Part shown: in pieces, positions 35,641 to 44,931 of the stretch
How positions within the stretch are numbered: the stretch's first letter is position 1
How the letters are laid out: the number at the start of each line of letters is the position of its first letter
NCBI GenBank assembly: GCA_001794025.1
Contig: MGJA01000010.1
Span: 26,288 to 71,334 of the forward strand
From: Candidatus Yanofskybacteria bacterium RIFCSPHIGHO2_01_FULL_41_21
GTDB lineage: Bacteria; Patescibacteriota; Minisyncoccia; 2-02-FULL-40-12; GWA2-44-9
Length of the DNA stretch: 45,047 nucleotides
Direction of reading: 5' to 3'
Notes under the pieces: model-generated
The model's database searches: none
What the model saw: the letters and a program-made list of their open reading frames with translations, nothing else
What the model was told of the DNA's origin: nothing
Made by a program: the position numbers and the translations under genes

Positions 35641-36726
35641 ATGACCGAATCCACGACAGAAATTAAATCAATGAAGGATCTTCTTTTAAAAGAAGAATTT
35701 TTCCTTCCTAAACCCGGCAGTATTTTAGGTGGAACAATTATTAACACTTCCAAGACCAGTGTCATTGTTGACCTTGGTCCCATTGGAATCGGCATCGTTT
35801 ACCCCGGCGAATTTTACGACAATCCGGATCGGATGAAGACACTCAAAGCCGGCGATACAATATCTACCATGCTTATTGAATTGGAAAATGACGAGGGTTA
35901 TCGTGAACTTTCCCTCAAAGCTGCCCAGGTCACAACTGCCTGGCAAGATGTTAAAAAAAAGAGAGAATCAGGTGAAGTTATAGACACCATAATCGTGAAC
36001 ATCAACAAAGGCGGTTTGATTGTTGAGGTTTCCGGTATCCAAGGTTTTCTCCCCTTGTCCCAGCTCGCCGGCGAACATTATCCTAAAGTAGATGGTGGTG
36101 ACACGACTAAAATTGTCCAAGCCCTTCAAAAATTCAAAGGTCAAGTATTTAAGGTCAAAATTCTTGATTTTAATGAAGCCGAAAACAAACTCATCGTCTC
36201 CGAACGGGCTATTCAAGAAGAAGCCGCCAAAGAAGAACTGGGAAAATTGGCTATTGGCGAAACAGTAAATGGTACCGTCACAGAAGTAACGGATTTTGGA
36301 GCATTTGTAAAATTAAGTGACACTTTGGACGGCTTAATACATTCTTCTGAAATTGATTGGAAATTTATTGAAAATCCGCGCGAGATCCTACATATTGGCG
36401 ACACTGTCACCGCCAAGATTATAAGTTTGGATGGCGGTCGGGTTTCTCTTTCCCTCAAAGCCCTCAAAGAAGACCCTTGGATCGGAATTGATAATTTGTA
36501 TCAAGTCGGTCAAAAGATTAGAGGCAAAATATCCAAAGTTCGCAACTCTGGAGCATTTGTGGAATTAGCCGGCGATATCATTGGTTTCGTCCCCCTGGCT
36601 GAACTTGGTGGTCAAACCCCACAAGAAGCCCTGGTTGCCGGACAAGAATATGACATGGCCATTCTTAGTATTGATGCCAAGGATCACAAACTCACTCTTA
36701 CTCTCGACAATAAGGCAAAAGAGTAG
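35641..36726 (+). CDS. rpsA: 30S ribosomal protein S1-like (multiple S1 RNA-binding domains)
   Basis: Repeated S1 motifs: 'GGTIINTSKTSVIVDLG', 'GLIVEVSGIQGFLPLSQL', 'GTVTEVTDFGAFVKLSDTLDGLIHSSEI', 'GKISKVRNSGAFVEL'. Confidence 0.88.
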   Translation: MTESTTEIKSMKDLLLKEEFFLPKPGSILGGTIINTSKTSVIVDLGPIGIGIVYPGEFYDNPDRMKTLKAGDTISTMLIELENDEGYRELSLKAAQVTTAWQDVKKKRESGEVIDTIIVNINKGGLIVEVSGIQGFLPLSQLAGEHYPKVDGGDTTKIVQALQKFKGQVFKVKILDFNEAENKLIVSERAIQEEAAKEELGKLAIGETVNGTVTEVTDFGAFVKLSDTLDGLIHSSEIDWKFIENPREILHIGDTVTAKIISLDGGRVSLSLKALKEDPWIGIDNLYQVGQKIRGKISKVRNSGAFVELAGDIIGFVPLAELGGQTPQEALVAGQEYDMAILSIDAKDHKLTLTLDNKAKE

Positions 36727-36730
36727 TATA

Positions 36731-36845
36731 ATCCCGTTAGAAATTAACCCTAACGGGAGCACGACGGTTAATTATTGATTAAAGCTATCTGCCAGTCCCA
36801 CCACCACAAAGCGGTGGACGGGTAGTAAAATTTCTAACGGGATGA
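36731..36845 (+). repeat. 115-bp inverted-repeat leader containing the ftsH start codon (CCCGTTAGA family)
   Basis: ATCCCGTTAGAAATT / AATTTCTAACGGGAT, 15-bp perfect arms; internal CCACC...GGTGG hairpin. Confidence 0.8.
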
Positions 36846-38659
36846 AATCCTACATTCGTTATTTTTTAATTGTTTTTGGAATCTTAATGATCACAGCTGG
36901 AATTGCTGCTTTCTTTGATTCTTCTTTTAAGAGTCCCCCCGTTATCGCTCTATCTGAATTAGTTACTAAAATCAATGCCGGTGATATTAAAGAAATTAAC
37001 GTTACGGGTGACACTATTAAAATCATTGCCACCAATGGTGACCAATCTTTAACCAAAAAAGAGACGGCTATTTCTGCGTTTGAAACACTCATCAATCTTG
37101 GAGCTGACAAGGCCAAACTTTCAGCGATAAAAATTCAAATCCAAGAGCCGTCGGGTTTTGAATCCATTGTCTCCGGTCTTATTCCAATCGTCCTTCCGTT
37201 TCTTTTTATCTGGCTAATTTTCTGGTTTATGTTCCGTCAGGCCCAGAAGGGCTCAGGTCAGGCAATGTCTTTTGGGAAATCAAAGGCCCAACTCGCCGAT
37301 ACTTCCGGTGGTAGCCGAAAACCGGTAACATTTGCCGATGTCGCAGGACTCATTGAAGCCAAAGCTGAAGTGTCCGAAATAGTTGAATTCCTAAAAGATC
37401 CAAAGAAATTCCAAAAACTCGGCGCCCGAATTCCCCGTGGTGTTTTGTTGGTCGGTTCACCGGGTACCGGCAAGACCCTCCTTGCCCGAGCGGTTGCCAA
37501 TGAGGCCCATGTCCCCTTTTATTATGTCTCGGGTTCTGAATTCGTAGAAATGTTTGTCGGGGTCGGCGCCAATCGTGTTCGTGACACCTTTGAACTCGCC
37601 AAGAAGACAGCTCCCTCTATTATCTTCATTGATGAAATTGATGCCGTCGGTCGTCACCGTGGAGCCGGTCTTGGTGGTGGTCATGATGAACGCGAACAAA
37701 CTCTCAACCAAATCTTGGTGGAGATGGACGGTTTTGATACTAATAATGCCGTCATTGTAATGGGCGCCACAAATCGTCCTGACATTCTTGATCCGGCCCT
37801 ACTCCGTCCCGGTCGTTTTGACCGACGTGTAATTCTTGATGAACCATCGCTCAAAGACCGCGAGGCGATCTTAAAAATTCATGCTATGGACAAACCCCTC
37901 GCCAAAGATGTTAATCTTGTTCCCGTTGCCGAACGCACCGTGGGATTTTCCGGCGCGGAACTGGCCAATCTGTTAAATGAAGCCGCTATCTTGGCCGCCC
38001 GATCTGATCAAAAAGAAATTACCCAAGACAATATCCTGGAAGCAATTGAAAAGGTCATCCTTGGTCCGGAACGACGCAGTCATATTTTAACCAAAAAAGA
38101 AAAAGAGATTACCGCCTATCACGAAGCCGGCCATGCTTTGGTGGCATCATCATTACCTCACTCCGATAAAGTCCACAAGGTCTCCATTGTTTCTCGCGGT
38201 CGGGCTGGTGGCTTTACTATGAAAGTGCCCAGCGAAGATAAATATCTTAAATCCAAACCGGAATTTGAATCGGAACTGGCGGTTCTTTTGGCCGGTTACG
38301 CTGCCGAAAAATTAATCTTTAAACAAGTAACAACCGGTGCTTCCAATGATTTGAAAGTCGCCTCCGAACTCGCCCGCCGAATGATTACCCAATACGGCAT
38401 GTCCGACACCCTTGGCCCCGTCTCCTTTCACGAAAAAGACGACCTAGTGTTTTTAGGCAAAGATCTTTCTTCGGCTAAAAGTTATTCCGAAACAATCGCC
38501 TATCAGATAGATACAGAGATAAAGAAATTTGTCTCTAAGGGTCTTGCCTCCGCCAAAAAAATATTGTCCCAACACATTGATAAACTCAATCTCATCGCCA
38601 AAGAACTCATCAAAAAAGAAACTCTGGAACAAAAAGAGTTCTACGCCCTCGTTAGGTAG
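36842..38659 (+). CDS. ftsH: ATP-dependent zinc metalloprotease FtsH
   Basis: N-terminal TM pair, Walker A '[18 protein letters not shown]', SRH '[20 protein letters not shown]', HEAGH '[13 protein letters not shown]'. Confidence 0.96.
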   Translation: MKSYIRYFLIVFGILMITAGIAAFFDSSFKSPPVIALSELVTKINAGDIKEINVTGDTIKIIATNGDQSLTKKETAISAFETLINLGADKAKLSAIKIQIQEPSGFESIVSGLIPIVLPFLFIWLIFWFMFRQAQKGSGQAMSFGKSKAQLADTSGGSRKPVTFADVAGLIEAKAEVSEIVEFLKDPKKFQKLGARIPRGVLLVGSPGTGKTLLARAVANEAHVPFYYVSGSEFVEMFVGVGANRVRDTFELAKKTAPSIIFIDEIDAVGRHRGAGLGGGHDEREQTLNQILVEMDGFDTNNAVIVMGATNRPDILDPALLRPGRFDRRVILDEPSLKDREAILKIHAMDKPLAKDVNLVPVAERTVGFSGAELANLLNEAAILAARSDQKEITQDNILEAIEKVILGPERRSHILTKKEKEITAYHEAGHALVASSLPHSDKVHKVSIVSRGRAGGFTMKVPSEDKYLKSKPEFESELAVLLAGYAAEKLIFKQVTTGASNDLKVASELARRMITQYGMSDTLGPVSFHEKDDLVFLGKDLSSAKSYSETIAYQIDTEIKKFVSKGLASAKKILSQHIDKLNLIAKELIKKETLEQKEFYALVR

Positions 38660-38722
38660 CGAATAGCCAATAGCGGGTAGTGATTAGAACTTAGTCGGAA
38701 AATATAATAAGCTATGATAGTC

Positions 38723-38794
38723 GGGCGTGTAGCTCAGTGGTAGAGCACGTCACTTATAATGACGCGGTCGATGGTTCGATCCCATCCACGCCCA
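38723..38794 (+). tRNA. tRNA-Ile (anticodon UAU)
   Basis: GGGCGTGTAGCTCAGTGGTAGAGCACGTCACTTATAATGACGCGGTCGATGGTTCGATCCCATCCACGCCCA; anticodon loop CTTATAA, discriminator A. Confidence 0.9.
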
Positions 38795-38811
38795 CAGCAG
38801 TTTAAAATTAT

Positions 38812-38884
38812 GCGCGGTTAGCTCAGTTGGTAGAGCGCTTCCTTTACACGGAAGATGTCGAGGGTTCGAGTCCTTCACCGCGCA
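38812..38884 (+). tRNA. tRNA-Val (anticodon UAC)
   Basis: GCGCGGTTAGCTCAGTTGGTAGAGCGCTTCCTTTACACGGAAGATGTCGAGGGTTCGAGTCCTTCACCGCGCA; loop TTTACAC. Confidence 0.93.
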
Positions 38885-38888
38885 CAAA

Positions 38889-39608
38889 ATGCAAATCTCC
38901 AAAGTTTACGAAGACGATAATCTTCTTGTTATCAATAAACCGGCGGGACTTATCGTTCATCCTAAAAATGCAAGTGATATTCAGGAAAGTGTCGTCTCTT
39001 GGCTCATTAAAGAATACCCCAACATCGAAAATGTCGGCGAACCTTTTATCGCTTCAGGCACGGAAAGTCCCCGAGCCGGTATTGTTCATCGTTTAGACAA
39101 AGACACCTCAGGTCTTTTGGTTGTCGCCAAAAACAATGAGACCTTTTATTACCTAAAATCCCTCTTCCAGACCCGTAAAATTCAAAAACATTATTACGCT
39201 CTCGTGTATGGCCGACCCAAGGAAGGCCACGGAATTATTGATGCCCCCATGGGTAGAATCGGCCTAAAACGAACCATCAAACTCGATGGCAGCAAGTTAA
39301 TCGATGGTAAATCTGCAATTACTGAATACGAAATTGCCAAGAGTTTTGATAAATTTACCCTATTAGATGTTGCCCCTAAGACCGGCCGAACTCATCAAAT
39401 TCGCGTCCACCTCCAATCTATTGGTTGCCCTATTGTTGGAGATCCCATCTATGGACCAAAGGGTTGGCAAAAACCCGCCGGGCTGACTCGCCTCTTTCTT
39501 CATGCCTACAAACTTGAATTTACCACTCAAGATGGTAAATCGTTAGTATTGGAATGCGAACTCCCTTTAGAACTAAAAACTATACTTGAGGATTTATCCC
39601 GCACATAA
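38889..39608 (+). CDS. RluA/RluD-family pseudouridine synthase
   Basis: 'VYEDDNLLVINKPAGLIVHP', 'AGIVHRLDKDTSGLLVVAKN', 'PKTGRTHQIRVHLQSIGCPIVGDPIYG'. Confidence 0.93.
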   Translation: MQISKVYEDDNLLVINKPAGLIVHPKNASDIQESVVSWLIKEYPNIENVGEPFIASGTESPRAGIVHRLDKDTSGLLVVAKNNETFYYLKSLFQTRKIQKHYYALVYGRPKEGHGIIDAPMGRIGLKRTIKLDGSKLIDGKSAITEYEIAKSFDKFTLLDVAPKTGRTHQIRVHLQSIGCPIVGDPIYGPKGWQKPAGLTRLFLHAYKLEFTTQDGKSLVLECELPLELKTILEDLSRT

Positions 39609-39654
39609 GGAGGACCACCTCTGATGGCCCCGCCGGTCCTCCTTATGTGCGGGA
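39597..39654. repeat. Perfect 20-bp-stem hairpin overlapping the rluA-like stop codon
   Basis: TCCCGCACATAAGGAGGACC-N18-GGTCCTCCTTATGTGCGGGA. Confidence 0.85.
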
Positions 39655-39694
39655 TTTACAGAAAGTCATCTCTGTGCTAGAATAACCAAGCATT

Positions 39695-40102
39695 ATGAAT
39701 TCTATATCTAAATTCCGAACCGGCCTGACGGAAACCGACAAATTTGAAACCATTAAACCTGGCTGGACTATTCGCGTTAACCAAAGAATTAAAGAAGGTG
39801 AAAAGACCCGCGTGCAGGCCTTTGAGGGTATGGTTATTTCTCGTAAGCACGGCTCTGAAGCCGGGGGTACCATTACTGTCCGCAAGGTATCTGATAACAT
39901 CGGCGTTGAAAAAACATTCCCAATTTATCTCCCCTCAATTGAGAGTGTCAAAGTTGTCCGCAAGGCCAAAGTTCGTCGCGCTAAACTCTATTTCCTCCGC
40001 GATAAGACCAACAAAGAAATCCGTAAGAAAATCCGCACCGAACAACCAAAAGTCATTACTAAAGTCAGTAAGAAAAAGAAAGCGGTTGAAGTCGCCGAGT
40101 AA
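39695..40102 (+). CDS. rplS: 50S ribosomal protein L19
   Basis: 'FETIKPGWTIRVNQRIKEGEKTRVQAFEGMVISRKHGSEAGGTITVRKVSDNIGVEKTFPIYLPSIESVKVVRKAKVRRAKLYFLRD'. Confidence 0.95.
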   Translation: MNSISKFRTGLTETDKFETIKPGWTIRVNQRIKEGEKTRVQAFEGMVISRKHGSEAGGTITVRKVSDNIGVEKTFPIYLPSIESVKVVRKAKVRRAKLYFLRDKTNKEIRKKIRTEQPKVITKVSKKKKAVEVAE

Positions 40103-40145
40103 TCTTCTCAATAAATCTCTTTTCTGTTAGAATTTCTCATACATT

Positions 40146-40232
40146 GCGGACGTGGCGAAACTGGCAGACGCACTACCTTGAGGTGGTAACGGGGGCAACC
40201 CCATGGAGGTTCAAATCCTCTCGTCCGCACCA
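40146..40232 (+). tRNA. tRNA-Leu (anticodon GAG), CCA encoded
   Basis: GCGGACGTGGCGAAACTGGCAGACGCACTACCTTGAGGTGGTAACGGGGGCAACCCCATGGAGGTTCAAATCCTCTCGTCCGCACCA. Confidence 0.93.
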
Positions 40233-40284
40233 AGCGACTGAAGAGAAGCGAAGTGCCCTGCTCCAGAAGGAGCGGGTGCAGTTC
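40233..40284 (+). repeat. 52-nt trailer element behind tRNA-Leu(GAG), homologous to 23371-23422
   Basis: AGCGACTGAAGAGAAGCGAAGTGCCCTGCTCCAGAAGGAGCGGGTGCAGTTC. Confidence 0.75.
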
Positions 40285-40292
40285 CTCATGAA

Positions 40293-40368
40293 GCGCGGTT
40301 AGCTCAATTGGTAGAGCGCCACATTGACGTTGTGGATGTTATAGGTTCGAGTCCTATACCGCGCACCA
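40293..40368 (+). tRNA. tRNA-Val (anticodon GAC), CCA encoded
   Basis: GCGCGGTTAGCTCAATTGGTAGAGCGCCACATTGACGTTGTGGATGTTATAGGTTCGAGTCCTATACCGCGCACCA; loop TTGACGT. Confidence 0.93.
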
Positions 40369-40378
40369 AAACATAACC

Positions 40379-40412
40379 AATCAAAAACTCCCTTGAGGGA
40401 GTTTTTGATTGA
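40379..40412. terminator. Bidirectional terminator
   Basis: AATCAAAAACTCCC-TTGA-GGGAGTTTTTGATT. Confidence 0.85.
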
Positions 40413-40447
40413 GGTGTTATTTGACGAGAAATATTTGGTATTTTATT

Positions 40448-41599
40448 TTATAATCCAACGTCAACTTTCACCTCTGTTTCTGACTCAACTTCAATAGAAT
40501 CTTCGGAAGATGTTTCTTGATCTGATTCATTTTCCGTTTCTTCTTTTATTTCTATATCATCATCAACGTCAGGTATCTTCATCTCAAGTTCAATTTTTTC
40601 ATTCATATCCACTAAAAGTTTGGCTTCCTGCGCAATACGAATTGCCTCTTGGAAACTTGCGAAAGCTTCTCCGTACGTTTGCGCTTCTATTTCCGCTTTT
40701 CCGCGAGCAACCACGCTTTCTGCTACTTCAAGTCGGGCTTCCGCCTGCGCGCTAACGCTTGCGCTTACGGATGATTTCATCTGTTCAATAAAGTTGCGAG
40801 CTTCACTGATTTTATTTTCCGCCGCTTTAAGCTTTCCTTCTGCGGCAGATCTAAATTCGCCATTTGCCTCAACGGACACTTTTACTTCAGCGTTACTTCG
40901 AGCTTTCACAGTTGTGTTTAAGAGAGCGCGAACTTCCAATAAAAGGGATTCTACCTCAGCGCGAATGTTCCCTTTTTCGGCGGCTATCCGAGATAATACT
41001 TGTTCATGGGCTTTAAGTGATGCCTCAAAATCTGAATTGATTTCAAGAGAAGCATTTGTATTTTGTTCTGTCTCTATTTTTTTCGTCTGATCTTCAAACG
41101 CCTTAGAATGACCATCTAAACGAGATTCTATTTGAGCGCGCATCTCGGCATTTAAGCGCCCCTCCGCGGCAAGTTTTTCAGCTTCTTCCAAACGTCGCTC
41201 AACTCGGCGCGCATCCCATTTGGCTTGCGCTTCACTAGAAACAGCGAACCAACCACGAACTTCCTCATTAACGCTGACTTTCACTGGGTACAAGACATCC
41301 CCGGTAAGAGCACTTTCAGCGGCAAATGATGTCCCTCCCCCAACAAGTAATGCGATAATTAATATAATAGGCATAGGTTGTAGTTTATTAATTAATATTT
41401 TTTTTAATGTCAATATTTCCACGAAAGAGGAAATATAGGATTTCGACCTTTCCTGCAATATGTGTCGTATAGAGTCCACATTTCTTACAGGGTGTTTTTC
41501 TGTAAATAACAACAACTCCGCCCTCATTTTCTCTTTTTCTATAGACGAGAGCTTTACCAGTTCTACTTTATTAAAAATGTTTAGAGAATTTTTGTCCAT
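40448..41599 (-). CDS. DUF5667-like coiled-coil membrane protein (putative anti-sigma partner)
   Basis: TM 'PMPIILIIALLVGGGTSFAAESALTGDVLYPVKVSVNEEVRGWF' then long Ala/Glu coiled coil; directly downstream of the ECF sigma gene. Confidence 0.72.
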   Translation of the reverse strand: MDKNSLNIFNKVELVKLSSIEKEKMRAELLLFTEKHPVRNVDSIRHILQERSKSYISSFVEILTLKKILINKLQPMPIILIIALLVGGGTSFAAESALTGDVLYPVKVSVNEEVRGWFAVSSEAQAKWDARRVERRLEEAEKLAAEGRLNAEMRAQIESRLDGHSKAFEDQTKKIETEQNTNASLEINSDFEASLKAHEQVLSRIAAEKGNIRAEVESLLLEVRALLNTTVKARSNAEVKVSVEANGEFRSAAEGKLKAAENKISEARNFIEQMKSSVSASVSAQAEARLEVAESVVARGKAEIEAQTYGEAFASFQEAIRIAQEAKLLVDMNEKIELEMKIPDVDDDIEIKEETENESDQETSSEDSIEVESETEVKVDVGL

Positions 41600-41611
41600 A
41601 ATATTTAATGA

Positions 41612-42118
41612 CTAATCTAGTTCTTTTTCTGTTAATTGCCGCAGTTTGTTCATTCCTCTATGAATACGCACCGATACAACATTTTCTGATACTCCTAGTA
41701 CAGCTGATATTTCTTTCGGAGATAGATCGTCAATAAACCGCATCTGTACAATATTTCTATATGATTCATCCAATAGTTTCAGCTTCTGAACAATACCTTT
41801 CGCCACAAGGCGCTGTTCCAGATTGGACGCATGCTCATCTTCGGGGGAAAACCCTTCTTCCATAAGTTTATCTAACGAAAGGGTCTTTTTCCTTCTTATT
41901 TCGTCCACGATGACATTGTGCAATATGCGGTATAAAAAGGCGCGAATATTTTCAATTTCTTTGCCTTGAGAGAGATATATCCATGTCCTGCAGAATGTCT
42001 CCTGCACCAAGTCCTTTGCCAGCTCTCGGTCATAGATTCTGAAGTAGCAATGACGAAACAACGCATCAGCGTATGCATCGTGCACTGCCAAAAATTGTTC
42101 TTCAATACCGGGCTTCAT
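41612..42118 (-). CDS. RNA polymerase sigma factor, ECF/sigma-70 family
   Basis: 'DALFRHCYFRIYDRELAKDLVQETFCRTWIYL', 'LLDESYRNIVQMRFIDDLSPKEISAVLGVSENVVSVRIHRGMNKLRQL'. Confidence 0.9.
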   Translation of the reverse strand: MKPGIEEQFLAVHDAYADALFRHCYFRIYDRELAKDLVQETFCRTWIYLSQGKEIENIRAFLYRILHNVIVDEIRRKKTLSLDKLMEEGFSPEDEHASNLEQRLVAKGIVQKLKLLDESYRNIVQMRFIDDLSPKEISAVLGVSENVVSVRIHRGMNKLRQLTEKELD

Positions 42119-42231
42119 GATAGATGTCGGAAAGAATGCAAAAATCTTACATCAATATTTCTTTAATAGTACCAAAATATTTGGAATTGGAAATAGAAAA
42201 AAGGATCCAATTTCGTCAAACAATCGCACCT

Positions 42232-42264
42232 CAATCAAAAACTCCCAGATGGGAGTTTTTGATT
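42232..42264. terminator. Bidirectional terminator
   Basis: AATCAAAAACTCCC-AGAT-GGGAGTTTTTGATT. Confidence 0.82.
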
Positions 42265-42270
42265 TTCATG

Positions 42271-42342
42271 TGCCGGGTCCCAGAGTCGAACTGGGCACGC
42301 CTGCCTCTTCAGGGCAGCGCTCTACCGATGAGCTAACCCGGC
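42271..42342 (-). tRNA. tRNA-Phe (anticodon GAA)
   Basis: GCCGGGTTAGCTCATCGGTAGAGCGCTGCCCTGAAGAGGCAGGCGTGCCCAGTTCGACTCTGGGACCCGGCA; loop CTGAAGA. Confidence 0.93.
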
Positions 42343-42496
42343 AATCACTAACGGGTCAATCATATCATCTGCCTTATCTTTTTTCAATTGTTATCCCCTT
42401 TTTTGATGACATATGCACTTTTCCACTTTCAAAACCGAACCCGTGTGTTATATTAAAGGTATAAACTACAGACAACTTCTAAAATATATCAACATT

Positions 42497-43156
42497 ATGA
42501 GAAAAGATAAAGTTAGAGTTTATAAATTACGACGAGAGGGTAAGAGTTACAAAGAGATAAGAAAACTCCTAGGTACTCCTTTAAGTACCATCGCTGGTTG
42601 GTTGAAAGATGAGGAATGGTCAAAACAAATAAGAGATGAGTTGGGGGCAAAAGAATCCATGGCATTCCCCTCAAAATTAATTGCTATCCAAAAAGCCAAC
42701 AAAGCCCGATGGATAAAGAAATATAAAGAATACAAGTCAACTGCCGAATTGGAATTTTCTAAGTTTCAAAACGATCCTCTTTTTATATCAGGGCTTATGC
42801 TTTTTTGGGGTGAAGGAAATAAATCCCCCAAAGACAGCACTGTCAGATTGGCCAACAGTGACCCAGCCATGATTAGAATATTTTATAATTTTCTTACCAT
42901 TACCATGAATATTGATCCGGAAAAAATAAAAATACACTTACTGCTATACCCAGATCTTGTAGATGATATGCAAAAATCATTCTGGAGCAAATCTATAGGC
43001 ATTCCACTATCCCAATTTATAAAATCAACCTACATAAAAGGTAAGCATCCGACACGCCGATTATCATATGGGGTTTGTATGATTTACGTATGTAGCCGAG
43101 AGTTGAAAGACAAGATATTGGTTTGGTTAAATCTCTATCAAAAACTTCTTGTCTAA
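42497..43156 (+). CDS. Hypothetical protein with N-terminal helix-turn-helix (possible homing-endonuclease/resolvase-like)
   Basis: 'VRVYKLRREGKSYKEIRKLLGTPLSTIAGWLKD' HTH; 'GLMLFWGEGNKSPKDSTVRLANSDPAMIRIFYNFLT'. Confidence 0.6.
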   Translation: MRKDKVRVYKLRREGKSYKEIRKLLGTPLSTIAGWLKDEEWSKQIRDELGAKESMAFPSKLIAIQKANKARWIKKYKEYKSTAELEFSKFQNDPLFISGLMLFWGEGNKSPKDSTVRLANSDPAMIRIFYNFLTITMNIDPEKIKIHLLLYPDLVDDMQKSFWSKSIGIPLSQFIKSTYIKGKHPTRRLSYGVCMIYVCSRELKDKILVWLNLYQKLLV

Positions 43157-43191
43157 TGGTTATTTTTGAGGTAACATACAAAACATAATTC

Positions 43192-43265
43192 GCGGGTATA
43201 ATATAGTAGTAGTATATTTCCTTGCCAAGGAAAAAGCGTGGGTGCAAATCCCATTACCCGCTCCA
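43192..43265 (+). tRNA. tRNA-Gly (anticodon GCC), CCA encoded, AT-rich D arm
   Basis: GCGGGTATAATATAGTAGTAGTATATTTCCTTGCCAAGGAAAAAGCGTGGGTGCAAATCCCATTACCCGCTCCA. Confidence 0.9.
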
Positions 43266-43303
43266 ATACAAAAACAGGCCCTAGGGCCTGTTTTTGTATT
43301 GGA
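43263..43303. terminator. Bidirectional terminator hairpin
   Basis: CCAATACAAAAACAGGCCC-TAGGGCCTGTTTTTGTATTGG. Confidence 0.85.
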
Positions 43304-43311
43304 GCGGGTCT

Positions 43312-44931
43312 TTATCTAATAACTCCACCCCACTCAATAACTGTAAATCCTTCCCGTGGAATTGAATGTAACTGGACGGGCTCCACTTGGACTGGTTTAT
43401 TCAATGGAGAAAAGTCCATCAATATGCGAATGATTGTGTCCGGCTTAGGAACAACCAGCATTGGCGCCAAAGTGTCCATCGCCTGAGTGCCGAGGAAACT
43501 AACAAAATAGTACGGGGATCCCTGCATACGTGGCTCCCAAAATTCAACAAAATTAGCAATCTCTTTTGTATTTAATCCAAGCTTAGTTAACGAACTTAAC
43601 AAGAACGTATGAACATTACTTTGAGCCACAACAAACCCTTTCTTCGGTTGCTCATAAATTCCACCCCTTCCCTCCCAGAACAAGTATGGATATTGTTTTC
43701 CCGATTGTATTTCCGTAAGTGTTCCATCCGGCTGGGCTAAAACTTTCCACCCATTATCATACTGGGGTTCCGTATAACTGAAACCTCCTTGGGGCTCAAG
43801 ATACACAGAAACTTCAGTTGCATGTTCCGGATAAAGATAGATTACCGGTTTACCACATTCGGCTTCCGGAACAAATTTTGCGTTTTCAAACTTGATTAAG
43901 CGCTGGAACGGATCCACCCAAAAGAACATCGGGTGAGAATTTATATATTCTTCGTAAGTAAATCTGTCTTTAAGATATTTATTCTCATAACTATCCTTTA
44001 AGAGCTTGTGGTTAGTATCTTTGAGTTGATAAATGGTGTCACCTTTTGAGTTTGTTCCGGCAACAACAAGATCACTTGTTTGATTTATTGTGTCTGTAAC
44101 TACTGAAGCGTAGTTACTACTACCACAACCGGTTACATCTGAATAGTTATATTGATCAGTATTGCGCGAACCACCACTCCAAGTCACTTGGGGTACTCTA
44201 TCATCCCCCACAAAATCAACTACGAGCTTATAGGCAACCTTAGTTCCATCAGGAGCGCGCATATAAAATCCATTTCTAGTTGTAGTATCTTGGACCCTCG
44301 AAGTAAATACATCTCCTTGGGAAATACTGAATGACTTTTCTGAATTTGTAACTAATAAATCAAACATCCCGCGGAAAGTGGAATCACGCTTAAGAATCTG
44401 TCGAGGTTTCAGCCCTTTGATTTCATCAGGAAAAGCTAATCCGGGTAATTCATAGTCCGCGTCTACCGTTACTCCACTATTTAACTTCATATACTGACCG
44501 TCACCAAGTGAATCTGATTGTTTTTTAAGAACATAAATATCTGATCCTCTCGATTGTGAAGACATTAAAACCATTCTATAAATATTTGGACTAAAACACA
44601 TACCGTAACATCCACCTTCCATAACCACAACTCGGCCATCTTTATATTTGCCAGAAAGAACCGTGCCAACATAATAATACTTGTCACTTTGAGTAACCCC
44701 CTGACCCCACCCACTTTCATCAACAACGAAAATACCTAGATTGCCCGTGTCCTGGGGTTCATTCCAGCGGACCTCTTCGTCCCCTGTTATTGAAGAAGGG
44801 ACCGGAGTTGGGGTTATATTATCTGAATTTCTAAAATAACTATAGAAAAAATATCCGGCAGCAGCGCTGGCAACACATAAAATGATTACAACAACTACAA
44901 CTAAAACTGCTTTTGAATTTCGTTGTACCAT
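43312..44931 (-). CDS. Hypothetical N-terminally membrane-anchored extracellular protein
   Basis: TM 'AVLVVVVVIILCVASAAAGYFFYSYF'; AGGAGG upstream of ATG 44931; no domain recognised. Confidence 0.7.
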   Translation of the reverse strand: MVQRNSKAVLVVVVVIILCVASAAAGYFFYSYFRNSDNITPTPVPSSITGDEEVRWNEPQDTGNLGIFVVDESGWGQGVTQSDKYYYVGTVLSGKYKDGRVVVMEGGCYGMCFSPNIYRMVLMSSQSRGSDIYVLKKQSDSLGDGQYMKLNSGVTVDADYELPGLAFPDEIKGLKPRQILKRDSTFRGMFDLLVTNSEKSFSISQGDVFTSRVQDTTTRNGFYMRAPDGTKVAYKLVVDFVGDDRVPQVTWSGGSRNTDQYNYSDVTGCGSSNYASVVTDTINQTSDLVVAGTNSKGDTIYQLKDTNHKLLKDSYENKYLKDRFTYEEYINSHPMFFWVDPFQRLIKFENAKFVPEAECGKPVIYLYPEHATEVSVYLEPQGGFSYTEPQYDNGWKVLAQPDGTLTEIQSGKQYPYLFWEGRGGIYEQPKKGFVVAQSNVHTFLLSSLTKLGLNTKEIANFVEFWEPRMQGSPYYFVSFLGTQAMDTLAPMLVVPKPDTIIRILMDFSPLNKPVQVEPVQLHSIPREGFTVIEWGGVIR

